Part shown: positions 6,922 through 14,041 of the stretch, piece by piece
How positions within the stretch are numbered: the stretch's first letter is position 1
Layout: every line of letters starts with the position of its first letter
Origin: Ignavibacteria bacterium
GTDB taxonomy: Bacteria > Bacteroidota > Ignavibacteria > Tepidaquicellales > OLB5
Assembly: GCA_014879675.1 (NCBI GenBank)
Contig: JACSRQ010000159.1
Span: forward strand, 1-32,132
Direction: 5' to 3'
DNA length: 32,132 bases
Position numbers and translations under genes: made by a program
Notes under the pieces: generated by a model
What the model saw: the letters and a program-made list of their open reading frames with translations, nothing else
What the model was told of the DNA's origin: nothing
Databases searched by the model: none

Positions 6922-8016
6922 TTACTTCATGTACTCCTGCTTAAGCAGGAAATAATATGCGGGCATCATGTGGTGCACAAATGCGCCGGCAATTCCACCC
7001 GGTGAAACAAACTTCTGCCTGTACTCTTCGGTTGGCATTAGTATTACCGGCGATGCCGTTACGGTGTAATCCATAGTGCTTACATATTTCGGCTCCTGGA
7101 AATCAGGCAAGAAAGTTTTGATCACCTTGTAAAGCTCTTTGCCCGTATATTTCATCAATATATCGCGCGCGTCATCCATATCACCCAATACCGATTTCTG
7201 TATCAGCCCTATGATTACCCTCGGGAAAAATCCAAGATTAGCAGCGAGGGTTGAATCAACCGGCGTGAACGGGTCATTGTGTTTAAAATCATATCTTGTC
7301 TGCACGCTGGGCGGCATCTGCGGCACCCAATCCATTTGGTTAACCACGCGGTGTGACCAGCCGCCGCGGGTGATGTATTCAAAATCATACGCGTAATATA
7401 GATTGCCCGGTTTCGGCGCCGCGCTGTTGTAAGTTTTAATGGTAATATCCGCCGGTATTGTTCCGTATGGCAGGTAGTGCAGGTATGAGCGCATCAGGTA
7501 AGCAATAGCCGCGCCCTGACTGTGGCCGCAAACTATAAAATCCTTAACACCCTTGTTGTAGTACTCATTTATTTTTTCTATCACTGATGGGGCAAGATAG
7601 TGCATGCCAAGCAGGAAGCCTGTATGCACCGCTGCGTTTTTATCCGATGCCAGCTTATAGGTGAATATTTCCTTTCCGAATTTCAGCGAGCCCTCTGCAG
7701 GAACCATTGGCGCGTAGAAATCGAGCATCCACGATTTTTCGCTGGCTATTGTTCCGCGAATATTCATTACCGCAACAGAGTCGCCGCTTAGCCACATATC
7801 CCACAGGTTATCCAGCCCAACGGTTTCCGAGCGGAACACATGCGTCCACCCAAATGGATATGGATCAGCCGGCGGCACCTTGGTTGTATCAGCGAACCGT
7901 TCGGTCATTTCAAGCAGGCGGGCATATTCATTTGCATCAAATCCGGGTTTAAGCTTTTGCGCAAAGGCGGAAGCCGCAACAAAGAAAAAAACAATAACGA
8001 GCAGTATATTTTTCAT
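6922..8016 (-). CDS. Exported class 3-type lipase family protein
   Basis: The 364-residue protein begins with a clear signal peptide, MKNILLVIVFFFVAASAFAQ. The nucleophile elbow is FIVCGHSQGAAIAYL with S166, preceded by a strand and followed by a helix as in class 3 lipases. MNIRGTI near residue 85 matches the family's oxyanion strand. The segment YNSAAPKPGNLYYAYDFEYITRGGWSHRVVNQMDWVPQMP resembles the lipase_3 region that carries the catalytic aspartate (VVNQMDWVPQMP), and a late histidine (AFVHHMMPAYY) could complete the triad. It should hydrolyse acyl esters in the periplasm or outside the cell. It is the first gene of a likely two-gene unit with the protease at 5990-6883. Confidence 0.85.
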   Translation of the reverse strand: MKNILLVIVFFFVAASAFAQKLKPGFDANEYARLLEMTERFADTTKVPPADPYPFGWTHVFRSETVGLDNLWDMWLSGDSVAVMNIRGTIASEKSWMLDFYAPMVPAEGSLKFGKEIFTYKLASDKNAAVHTGFLLGMHYLAPSVIEKINEYYNKGVKDFIVCGHSQGAAIAYLMRSYLHYLPYGTIPADITIKTYNSAAPKPGNLYYAYDFEYITRGGWSHRVVNQMDWVPQMPPSVQTRYDFKHNDPFTPVDSTLAANLGFFPRVIIGLIQKSVLGDMDDARDILMKYTGKELYKVIKTFLPDFQEPKYVSTMDYTVTASPVILMPTEEYRQKFVSPGGIAGAFVHHMMPAYYFLLKQEYMK

Positions 8017-8078
8017 ATTAATAGTAATTTATAATTGCGAAGTTAAGCAAAAAGTGAAAAGTAAAAAGGCAAAAAAAG

Positions 8079-8158
8079 TGAAAACTTTCATAAAGCGAAA
8101 GTCAGGCGTCAGACGCGAAATGTCAAACGCGAAACGTCAGATGTCAAACGTGAAGTAT
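8079..8158. repeat. Intergenic repeat with a covarying hairpin, locus 1
   Basis: The sequence from 8079 matches 25021 onward over about 30 bases with only two differences, and those two pair with each other in a small stem (ctttc/gaaag here, cttcc/ggaag there). After it come gtc/cgaaa-like steps (acgcgaaatgtcaaacgcga) that are a degenerate tandem repeat. It lies upstream of the minus-strand lipase and outside any gene. Confidence 0.65.
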
Positions 8159-8163
8159 TAAAC

Positions 8164-8258
8164 CTTCTCCCACTTGGTTAACGGGTGAAAGAGAACAACG
8201 AAATTTTGAGTTTTTTCTCCCCTCTCCCCCCGGGAGAGGGGGCAGGGGGTGAGGGGTT
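8164..8258. repeat. C/G-run repeat element, copy A
   Basis: This element shares its order of blocks with the reverse complement of 27628-27747: an aacgaaattttgag-like core at 8197-8210, then ttttctcccctctcc, a hairpin, then gggggtgagggg. Its hairpin is cccctctccc (8219-8228) with gggagagggg (8232-8241). It lies 200 bases upstream of cysS. No gene is seen between 8017 and 8459, a stretch filled mainly by repeats. Confidence 0.65.
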
Positions 8259-8360
8259 ATAAGCAAAGTCCATGCTCACATACTTTCTGTCACTTACTTA
8301 GCTTAAAAGCTGATAAAATTTTCTCTATTTAACCATTACACAATAAAAGTTATCTTACGA

Positions 8361-8420
8361 CCTCACCCCTTGCCGCACCGGTCGTGCGGCATTCCCCTCT
8401 CCAAAGGAGAGGGGAGGGCA
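8361..8420. repeat. C/G-run repeat element, copy B, with inserted 8-bp-stem hairpin
   Basis: Cctcacccct at 8361-8370 is followed by the perfect hairpin tgccgcac-cggtc-gtgcggca (8371-8391) and by a second hairpin, cccctctcc-aaa-ggagagggg (8394-8414). In the related element at 27628 the equivalent place after cctcaccccc holds a different hairpin, actgcc-tt-ggcagt. It ends 40 bases before cysS, so it may lie in that gene's leader. Confidence 0.65.
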
Positions 8421-8459
8421 GAATCTTAATAATTTATTAGTCCAGAACAGTTAGTTCTT

Positions 8460-9881
8460 ATGAATATCACTTTATTTAATACATTAGGCAGGCAAAAACA
8501 GGTATTTGAACCAATTGTGCCGGGTAAAGCCGGATTGTACACCTGCGGACCCACGGTTTATGATTACCAGCACATCGGCAACTTTCGTACATTCATGTTC
8601 GAAGATCTTCTGAAGCGTGTGCTGATCTACAACGGTTATGATGTTACGCATATAATGAATATCACTGATGTTGGCCACCTGGTTTCCGATGGCGACGAAG
8701 GCGAAGACAAGATGGAAAAAGGCTCAGCGCGCACCGGTAAAACAGTTTGGGAAATTGCGGAGTACTACACGCAGTTCTTTCTTGACGATGCGAAGGCGCT
8801 GAACTTGCTGCCGCCAACAAAATACACGAAGGCTACCGATTATATTCAGGAACAGATCGATATGGTTAAATGCCTGGATGATAAAGGCTATACATATATT
8901 ACCCGCGACGGCGTTTATTTTGATACATCGAAGCTTAAGGATTACGGCAAGCTTGCAAATCTTGATATAGAAGGTTTGGAAGAGGGCTCGCGCATACAGT
9001 TTTCGACCGAGAAGAAAAATAAAACCGATTTCGCGCTGTGGAAATTTTCACCGAAGGAAACAGATTCTAAAAGGCAGATGGAGTGGGAATCACCTTGGGG
9101 CAAAGGTTTCCCCGGCTGGCATATAGAGTGCTCGGCGATGAGTAAAAAATTCCTTGGTGATACGTTCGATATTCACTGCGGTGGGATTGATCATATACCG
9201 ATCCACCACACCAACGAGATCGCGCAATCCGAAGCATGCACAGGCAAGCCGTTCGTTCATTACTGGATGCACGGCGCGTTTTTGGAGGAAGAGTCCGGCA
9301 AGATGAGCAAATCAAAGGGTGAGTTCTTACGCGTCAAGACTCTGATCGATAAAGGATACACTCCATTGGATTACCGCTATCTGTGCTTAGGCACGCATTA
9401 CCGCAAGCGGCTGCTGTTTAGCTGGGAAATTCTTGACCAGGCAAAGACGGCAATGAACCGGCTTAAACAAAATGTGCAGCAGATCCGCGATGAAGCAAGG
9501 AAAAATTCAGATTCCCGCGACGCATCAATGCCGGAAGGCGAGAGGGAGAAATTCCTTGAAGCGGTGAACGATGACCTGAACATGCCGCAGGCCTTAGCTG
9601 TGCTGTGGGGCGTTATCCGTAACGATAAGCTGACAAGCATTGAAAAGATGAACCTTGTTAATGATTTTAACCGCGTGCTTGGGCTGGATCTGGATAAAGA
9701 TATTGAAGCGGGCAATACAAACGTTCCCGAAGAAGTGATGGAGCTGGTTGAAAAACGTATTGCTGCGAAGAAGGCGAAGGATTTTAAGAAGGCTGATGAG
9801 CTGCGCGATGAGCTGAAGTCCCGTGGGTGGGAAGTTGTTGATAAGAAGGATGGAGTTGAAGTGAAGGAGATTGGGAAGTAG
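8460..9881 (+). CDS. cysS: Cysteinyl-tRNA synthetase
   Basis: CysRS charges tRNA-Cys with cysteine in the cytoplasm. The 473 residues match the usual class Ia monomer. The HIGN signature is at 38-41 within CGPTVYDYQHIGNFRTF, and KMSKS is at 281-285. Zinc-ligand candidates are C29 (YTCGP), the cysteine of HIECSAMSKK and HxxE of HTNEIAQSEA, which together select cysteine. GFPGWHIECSAMS and HCGGIDHIPIHHTNE are intact, as is the helical anticodon-binding C-terminus (RIAAKKAKDFKKADELRDEL). The ATG start lies 40 bases after a palindromic repeat. The next gene follows only 9 bases after the stop codon, so cotranscription is likely although the products look unrelated. Confidence 0.98.
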   Translation: MNITLFNTLGRQKQVFEPIVPGKAGLYTCGPTVYDYQHIGNFRTFMFEDLLKRVLIYNGYDVTHIMNITDVGHLVSDGDEGEDKMEKGSARTGKTVWEIAEYYTQFFLDDAKALNLLPPTKYTKATDYIQEQIDMVKCLDDKGYTYITRDGVYFDTSKLKDYGKLANLDIEGLEEGSRIQFSTEKKNKTDFALWKFSPKETDSKRQMEWESPWGKGFPGWHIECSAMSKKFLGDTFDIHCGGIDHIPIHHTNEIAQSEACTGKPFVHYWMHGAFLEEESGKMSKSKGEFLRVKTLIDKGYTPLDYRYLCLGTHYRKRLLFSWEILDQAKTAMNRLKQNVQQIRDEARKNSDSRDASMPEGEREKFLEAVNDDLNMPQALAVLWGVIRNDKLTSIEKMNLVNDFNRVLGLDLDKDIEAGNTNVPEEVMELVEKRIAAKKAKDFKKADELRDELKSRGWEVVDKKDGVEVKEIGK

Positions 9882-9890
9882 AAGTTAATT

Positions 9891-10880
9891 ATGAGAAAAT
9901 TCATAGCAATAATAGTGATGTTAATTTCAACGCAGATATTAACTCAGGATTACAACACACCAAACCAACAGAACCGGGCGGCATTAAGATCCATTTCGAT
10001 TATAAATGAAATTCTTTCAGCTATTGATACCACAAGTGATGCACAATTTGAAAAGAAACAGCCCGGAATAGTAGATTCAATATGCGGAAGATATAAGACA
10101 ATCAGAGACTACGAGGAGGAGAAAGTATCAAAAAGGATTTCGGGGAACATAGAAGACCTTGGAAATGAGCTCAGATATTATTCGCATTTTCTCGAAGACT
10201 TAGAAGTAAGATATGTTACGTATAAGATATTCTTGTTTAAGATCAGCTTCAATTTTAGATTTAGGTATGCAACTTTAAATGGTAAGACGTTTGAATACAT
10301 TCCATCAGATGAATTACTCGATTCGCTAATTCAACAAGCGAGGTTTCCTGTTAATATTAATTTTAGGAAATATGATAAAAAACCTTTCGGGCTTAGCTAT
10401 AGCGTTTATTTAAACTCAGCTAAAGAGCAACTATTAAAATATAAAAAAGATTTAATAGTAGACATTGAAATAAATGAATCGGATGATGATTTAAAAAGAG
10501 AAGTTGATAATACCAACGATCCCGCTAACAATCTTGAATATGGTTTTGGCTGCGGAGTTGGCGGTTCTGCACCGAAAGGATTGGGAGTTTTTGCTGAATT
10601 AGTGCATTATAAAAAAATCAATATTATTGAACAGTTATTATATTCCCCAAATCCGGTCACTAGACTTATGGCGGTTGATGCGATTGAGTACTATACCAAT
10701 AATAATTTTTATTCTCCAACTAATAAAATATTAGATAAAATGAAGGAAGTAACAAATGAAACCATCATTATCAGAACGTGTTGGGGTTGCTTTTTCGAAA
10801 ATCTTACAATGAAAGAAGCAAATGTTAAAGCCGTAGAATCCAAAAAACATTTATATGATAATTTTATTTTTCTAAAATAA
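9891..10880 (+). CDS. Exported protein of unknown function
   Basis: This 329-residue protein starts with a short hydrophobic signal-like segment (MRKFIAIIVMLISTQILTQ). I do not recognise a family. The middle is rich in charged helices (KVSKRISGNIEDLGNELRYYSHFLEDLEVRYVTYK). Near residue 265 the stretch YSPNPVTRLMAVDAIEYYTNN resembles a HEAT-like helical repeat. TCWGCFFENL near residue 300 has two cysteines that could form a disulfide or bind metal. Base composition is visibly more AT-rich than cysS upstream, and the codons are A/T-ending, which would fit acquisition by transfer. It is 9 bases from cysS and 10 bases from the next gene, so it may be part of one transcript. Confidence 0.7.
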   Translation: MRKFIAIIVMLISTQILTQDYNTPNQQNRAALRSISIINEILSAIDTTSDAQFEKKQPGIVDSICGRYKTIRDYEEEKVSKRISGNIEDLGNELRYYSHFLEDLEVRYVTYKIFLFKISFNFRFRYATLNGKTFEYIPSDELLDSLIQQARFPVNINFRKYDKKPFGLSYSVYLNSAKEQLLKYKKDLIVDIEINESDDDLKREVDNTNDPANNLEYGFGCGVGGSAPKGLGVFAELVHYKKINIIEQLLYSPNPVTRLMAVDAIEYYTNNNFYSPTNKILDKMKEVTNETIIIRTCWGCFFENLTMKEANVKAVESKKHLYDNFIFLK

Positions 10881-10890
10881 TCTCATTAAC

Positions 10891-11241
10891 ATGAAAAAAC
10901 TACTCGCCTCTGTTTTCTTTCTGGTTCTGATTTTTGTAGCTCGCGATGCTTATTCACAAAAAGCTTATGATCTGGAAGGCAGGTATTCGGTTGGCAAGGC
11001 GTACTGTACTGTTGAGTGGAGTGAAAGCTCGAAGGCTTTCCGTGTGTATTGGGATAACGGTACCGGCTACACGCTGCTGTTTTACAGCGATGAATATCCG
11101 AACGGCAACCTGGTTTACACCGAGTATGAAAACGACGGCGTTACTTATACCGGCACGTTCACATTTACCGATAGCGCATGCAATACCGGAACATATGACA
11201 GGTGGGATGGCAAACAGTTTTCGATCAAAAAGCGAAATTAA
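10891..11241 (+). CDS. Small exported protein of unknown function, likely beta-rich
   Basis: The protein has 116 residues. A signal peptide (MKKLLASVFFLVLIFVARDAYSQ) precedes a mature domain of about 93 residues with alternating aromatic and polar residues (AYCTVEWSESSKAFRVYWDNGTGYTLLFY), typical of a small beta-sandwich or lipocalin-like fold. I do not recognise the family. It begins 10 bases after the preceding gene. Its 3' end is followed directly by a truncated RAYT gene and a REP palindrome, so the insertion happened just outside its stop codon. Confidence 0.7.
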   Translation: MKKLLASVFFLVLIFVARDAYSQKAYDLEGRYSVGKAYCTVEWSESSKAFRVYWDNGTGYTLLFYSDEYPNGNLVYTEYENDGVTYTGTFTFTDSACNTGTYDRWDGKQFSIKKRN

Positions 11242-11249
11242 TTATTTTC

Positions 11250-11638
11250 TTGTAGGTCAAACGCATGCGTTTGACACTCTTGAAGTCAAATCTATTCCAA
11301 CCGAAAATGAAAAGAAGTCTGTGAACGATAACAGGTCAGATCAAGTTAAAAAAATGCATAAGAAGTTATCGATAGTTATAGGTTCGTTTAAGTCAGCAGT
11401 TTCAAAGCTAACACACAAAACAACGCCGGAAATACATTTTGCATGGCAGACCTCATTTTATGATCACATTGTAAGAAATGACAGGGAACTGGAATACATA
11501 TCAGATTACATTAGAATGAATCCGTTAAATTGGAAGAATGATCTTGAAAACCGTGAATTTATGTCAGATATTTCAAGCCTCGAACGCACCACGAGAACAA
11601 AGGATCACTATGACCGCCTGTTCAAGAAAACTTTATGA
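11250..11638 (+). pseudogene. Truncated RAYT (REP-associated tyrosine transposase), C-terminal part only
   Basis: The frame encodes a block that aligns with residues 113-200 of the intact RAYT at 12985: VIGSFKSAVSK, then WQTSFYDHIVRNDRELEYISDYIRMNP. The catalytic tyrosine candidate (SDYIRMNP) is kept, but the N-terminal half with the HUH histidines is missing, so it should not be active alone. The frame also reads through the perfect palindrome at 11256-11275 as VGQTHAFDT, at a place comparable to where the intact gene reads its own REP as VGQAATPT. The stop codon is followed after 2 bases by a second copy of the palindrome. The frame stays open further upstream, but only as a shadow of the 10891 gene. 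Confidence 0.75.
11256..11275. repeat. REP-like perfect palindrome, copy 1
   Basis: Gtcaaacgcatgcgtttgac is a perfect 20-base palindrome. Its flanks, gta on the left and a on the right, match the reverse complement of the copy at 11641-11660, so the two copies face each other. They bracket the RAYT fragment. The sequence is read in frame by that fragment. Confidence 0.9.
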
Positions 11639-11640
11639 TT

Positions 11641-11660
11641 GTCAAACGCATGCGTTTGAC
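11641..11660. repeat. REP-like perfect palindrome, copy 2, inverted relative to copy 1
   Basis: This is the same 20-base palindrome as at 11256-11275, starting 2 bases after the RAYT-fragment stop codon. The bases outside the palindrome (ctac on its right) mirror the gtag to the left of copy 1. The inverted pairing is the usual layout of REP doublets (REPINs or BIMEs), though here the spacer is a gene fragment. Confidence 0.9.
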
Positions 11661-11733
11661 CTACTTGAAGATTAGGGTGTAACCCGAAACAATCCGCCCT
11701 TCCGCCAAGTATCATATAAAAAAGGAGATTAAT

Positions 11734-12846
11734 ATGAATTCCGCCAAAATCCTTCTGCTGCTTACCCTCTTCGGCTTGATATTTATTTCAGCACAGGATA
11801 CACGCGTGAAGGCGGATAGCGAATCCAGCTCTACTTATATGGGCGATACATGCCGCTCGTGGAATGATGCTGAACGCCTCAAGAATACACCGGCCATAAT
11901 TGTGGGCAGACTGCAGAAGTTCACACCATGGGAAAAAGGCAAAGGCGCGGGACATATGTTCTGGCAGTATGAGATCCAGCTTGCCGATAGCACCTCCATC
12001 CCGGTTGTAAATACAGATAAATCTGACGGCGAATCAATACCCTTTGATGAATACCTGAACAGCGATGTTATGATTTACGGAACGGTATATTACGGTATCA
12101 TAATAGGCGATAGTAACCCGGAGCACCAAAGCATGACCGGCTACAGGATAGATGCCGGGGGGATTGATTTCCTGCCAGGTTATGAACCGCAGAAATCAAT
12201 TGATACATGCAGGATATTTTCCGATCTGGAAGCCAATGCAAATAAAAAAATAATCGCATCGGGAAAATTACAGAAGTATGAACCGCCGCGCGATGGCAGT
12301 AAATTGGGTAATGATCAGGTTTGGGATTACGTGCTTGAAATGCCGGATGGATATATACTTCCCATTTTAAAAACAACAGCAAACCTTGAACCCGAATCAT
12401 TCATAAACCGTAATGTCTTCATTTTCGGATTTTTGAAGCATGGCATAATATTCGGCAGCGAAAATACAGCCAACCTTGTTGGCTACGGGCTGGACCCGTT
12501 TGAAATTAAGGTAAACGAAAAAGGAAACACGGCGCCATTTAATGAATATAAAATCAAAATTGACCTCAGCCAGTTTAATGACGAAGGTTACAGGGTTTAT
12601 CCCAATGGCGAAAAAAGCTCCGCGCATTATGAGTTTTGCATTCCTGCGGTTGATTCATTACTAGCAGAAGTAAAGGCAATCGACCCCGAAGCCGCCGAAA
12701 TGAAGGGCTCCAAAGGCCGCTCAGGCTGCAGCGATAAGGAGTGGCTTGTGATTTCTTCAACGCGCAAACCGGGATTTATAGATATCATCAAAAGAACAGC
12801 GGAGCTGAAGTACATTAGAAAGATCACAGAGACGTTTTGGGAGTAA
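11734..12846 (+). CDS. Exported protein with an internal domain duplication
   Basis: The protein has 370 residues. A signal peptide, MNSAKILLLLTLFGLIFISAQ, is followed by two similar domains of about 100 residues. Domain 1 opens with DTCRSWNDAERLKNTPAIIVGRLQKF and domain 2 with DTCRIFSDLEANANKKIIASGKLQKY; each continues with a strand ending in a P(V/I)-rich segment, then MIYGTVYYGIIIGDS or FIFGFLKHGIIFGSE, and ends in GY. The pattern (GRLQKF ... YGTVYYGIIIG) suggests an OB-like barrel, a guess from strand order. A third, unrelated domain of about 100 residues follows. The ATG has a good ribosome site, aaaggag, about 6 bases upstream. I do not recognise the family and propose no function. Confidence 0.72.
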   Translation: MNSAKILLLLTLFGLIFISAQDTRVKADSESSSTYMGDTCRSWNDAERLKNTPAIIVGRLQKFTPWEKGKGAGHMFWQYEIQLADSTSIPVVNTDKSDGESIPFDEYLNSDVMIYGTVYYGIIIGDSNPEHQSMTGYRIDAGGIDFLPGYEPQKSIDTCRIFSDLEANANKKIIASGKLQKYEPPRDGSKLGNDQVWDYVLEMPDGYILPILKTTANLEPESFINRNVFIFGFLKHGIIFGSENTANLVGYGLDPFEIKVNEKGNTAPFNEYKIKIDLSQFNDEGYRVYPNGEKSSAHYEFCIPAVDSLLAEVKAIDPEAAEMKGSKGRSGCSDKEWLVISSTRKPGFIDIIKRTAELKYIRKITETFWE

Positions 12847-12874
12847 GCAATGAAATCGAATAGAATTTGCAGCA

Positions 12875-12969
12875 GTCGGGCCTGCCCGCCAGAAGTGGCG
12901 TCAGGCAAGCCATGACGCCTACAAGATAAATGATTCATTTTTTGTAGCAGGCGTGGCTTGCCCGCCTGC
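12875..12969. repeat. Inverted pair of REP-like repeats upstream of the intact RAYT
   Basis: The first arm at 12895-12922 (starts gtggcgtcaggcaagccatg) and the second at 12944-12969 (starts gtagcaggcgtggcttgccc) are in opposite orientation around an AT-rich spacer of 21 bases. The first arm matches 25 of 28 positions with the copy inside the RAYT gene at 13286-13313. A related short palindrome, cgggcctgcccg, sits at 12877-12888. This is the REPIN-like arrangement expected beside a RAYT. Confidence 0.8.
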
Positions 12970-12984
12970 AAATAGCAATGTTAT

Positions 12985-13590
12985 ATGCCATTTAAAAAAT
13001 ACAAATCATTAAGATTAAAAGAATATAATTACAGTCAACCCGGTGTTTATTTTGTAACAATATGCACAAAGGATAGGAAATGTTTATTCGGTGAAATTTC
13101 CGGTGATGAAATGATCCTGAACGAAGCAGGTATAATTGCGCAAAATGAAATTGTAAATATACCGGGTCATTACCATAATATTGAAATTGGCGAGAACATT
13201 GTAATGCCGAATCATATTCATATGGTTGCTTATATTTATGATTTAATGGGCGTTGAGCAAACAGTGACGCCTGCGGTTTCTGAAAGTGGCGTCGGGCAAG
13301 CCGCGACGCCTACGAAAAACATCAGGCTTCAGGATGTTATAGGGTCTTATAAATCAGGCGTGACCAGAGAAATAAGAAAAATAAATGGATATGAAAACTT
13401 TAAATGGCAAAGATACTTTCATGATCATGTCGTAAGAACTGATAGAGCGCTTGAGAATATTTCCGATTATATAAGGTTAAATCCTATGAAGTGGGCAGAG
13501 GATATCGAAAATGAATTATATATTACGGGTATAACAGATAAAACGAGAACAAATAAAGCGAAAACCTTTTATAGAAATTTAACAATATAA
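12985..13590 (+). CDS. REP-associated tyrosine transposase (RAYT, Y1_Tnp / IS200-like HUH enzyme)
   Basis: RAYTs are single-stranded DNA nucleases that recognise and probably move REP palindromes. This 201-residue protein has the complete layout: YNYSQPGVYFVTICTKDRKCLFG near the N-terminus, the HUH motif MPNHIHM with H77 and H79, and SDYIRLNPMKW carrying the candidate catalytic Tyr162. WQRYFHDHVVRTDRALE lies between them. Residues of about 92-110 (QTVTPAVSESGVGQAATPT) are encoded by a REP copy inside the gene. Two arms of the same repeat lie just upstream (12895-12969), which ties the enzyme to its likely target. The start ATG at 12985 has no strong ribosome site. Confidence 0.93.
   Translation: MPFKKYKSLRLKEYNYSQPGVYFVTICTKDRKCLFGEISGDEMILNEAGIIAQNEIVNIPGHYHNIEIGENIVMPNHIHMVAYIYDLMGVEQTVTPAVSESGVGQAATPTKNIRLQDVIGSYKSGVTREIRKINGYENFKWQRYFHDHVVRTDRALENISDYIRLNPMKWAEDIENELYITGITDKTRTNKAKTFYRNLTI
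13286..13313. repeat. REP-like repeat located inside the RAYT coding sequence
   Basis: The 28 bases match the upstream arm at 12895-12922 except at three positions. The frame is preserved and reads SGVGQAATPT (residues about 101-110), in a segment between the HUH motif and the C-terminal helix block where RAYT sequences are expected to vary. The preceding bases 13263-13273 (gtgacgcctgc) look like part of the opposite arm. Confidence 0.85.
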
Positions 13591-13594
13591 TACT

Positions 13595-13879
13595 ATGAAA
13601 TTTACAGTATCCACGGTGCATTATTTGGTGAATGTTATTACCAAACCCGAAGTAGCAGATCACCTTATACCGAACATTAAAAAATTTGATATAGTGTATT
13701 GTGTACGGGAAGACCTTAAAGGCTCACGCCCCACCGATGCCGACGAGAAGAACATTACCAAGGTGCAGATGCTATGCCGCAAGGGAACACTGGGCGAGCT
13801 CATGAGCTATGTGAAGGAGTATTATATAAAGGGTTACGGCGCCGTTTGTTATTACGAGGAAGTCAATGTGCCCATGTAA
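13595..13879 (+). CDS. Hypothetical 94-residue protein
   Basis: A short cytoplasmic protein starting 4 bases after the RAYT stop codon. It has no signal peptide. VHYLVNVITKPEVADHLIPNIKKFDIVYCVRED and GYGAVCYYEEVNV suggest alternating strands and helices in a small ferredoxin-like fold. Three cysteines are spread through the chain and do not form a recognisable metal motif. I do not recognise a family. Codon use fits the host genes better than the RAYT, so the RAYT and its repeats probably inserted upstream of it. Confidence 0.6.
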   Translation: MKFTVSTVHYLVNVITKPEVADHLIPNIKKFDIVYCVREDLKGSRPTDADEKNITKVQMLCRKGTLGELMSYVKEYYIKGYGAVCYYEEVNVPM

Positions 13880-14041
13880 CAGGCAGATTTAAACGCTTCT
13901 TATATAGCTGGAATTGGTTTTCGGTGCTGCAATAATTCCCGCCAATTCTGAATAGCCGCATTTCCGCAATAGTGGCACGTTAACAGTTTGACCTTTGTTA
14001 AATCCCTTATATGAAATAATATAATTAGTTATTTTTGTTTT

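Noticed and set aside
10946-11240. N-terminal extension of the RAYT fragment frame into the 10891 gene
   Set aside because: The frame is open here, but the translation has no RAYT similarity and overlaps an exported-protein gene with a clear signal peptide. Only the part from about 11250 is RAYT-derived.
14007-14037. Possible promoter before the SRPBCC-VOC gene (tatttttg at 14030-14037)
   Set aside because: There is no TTTG at the right distance, and transcription would start at or after the ATG at 14042.
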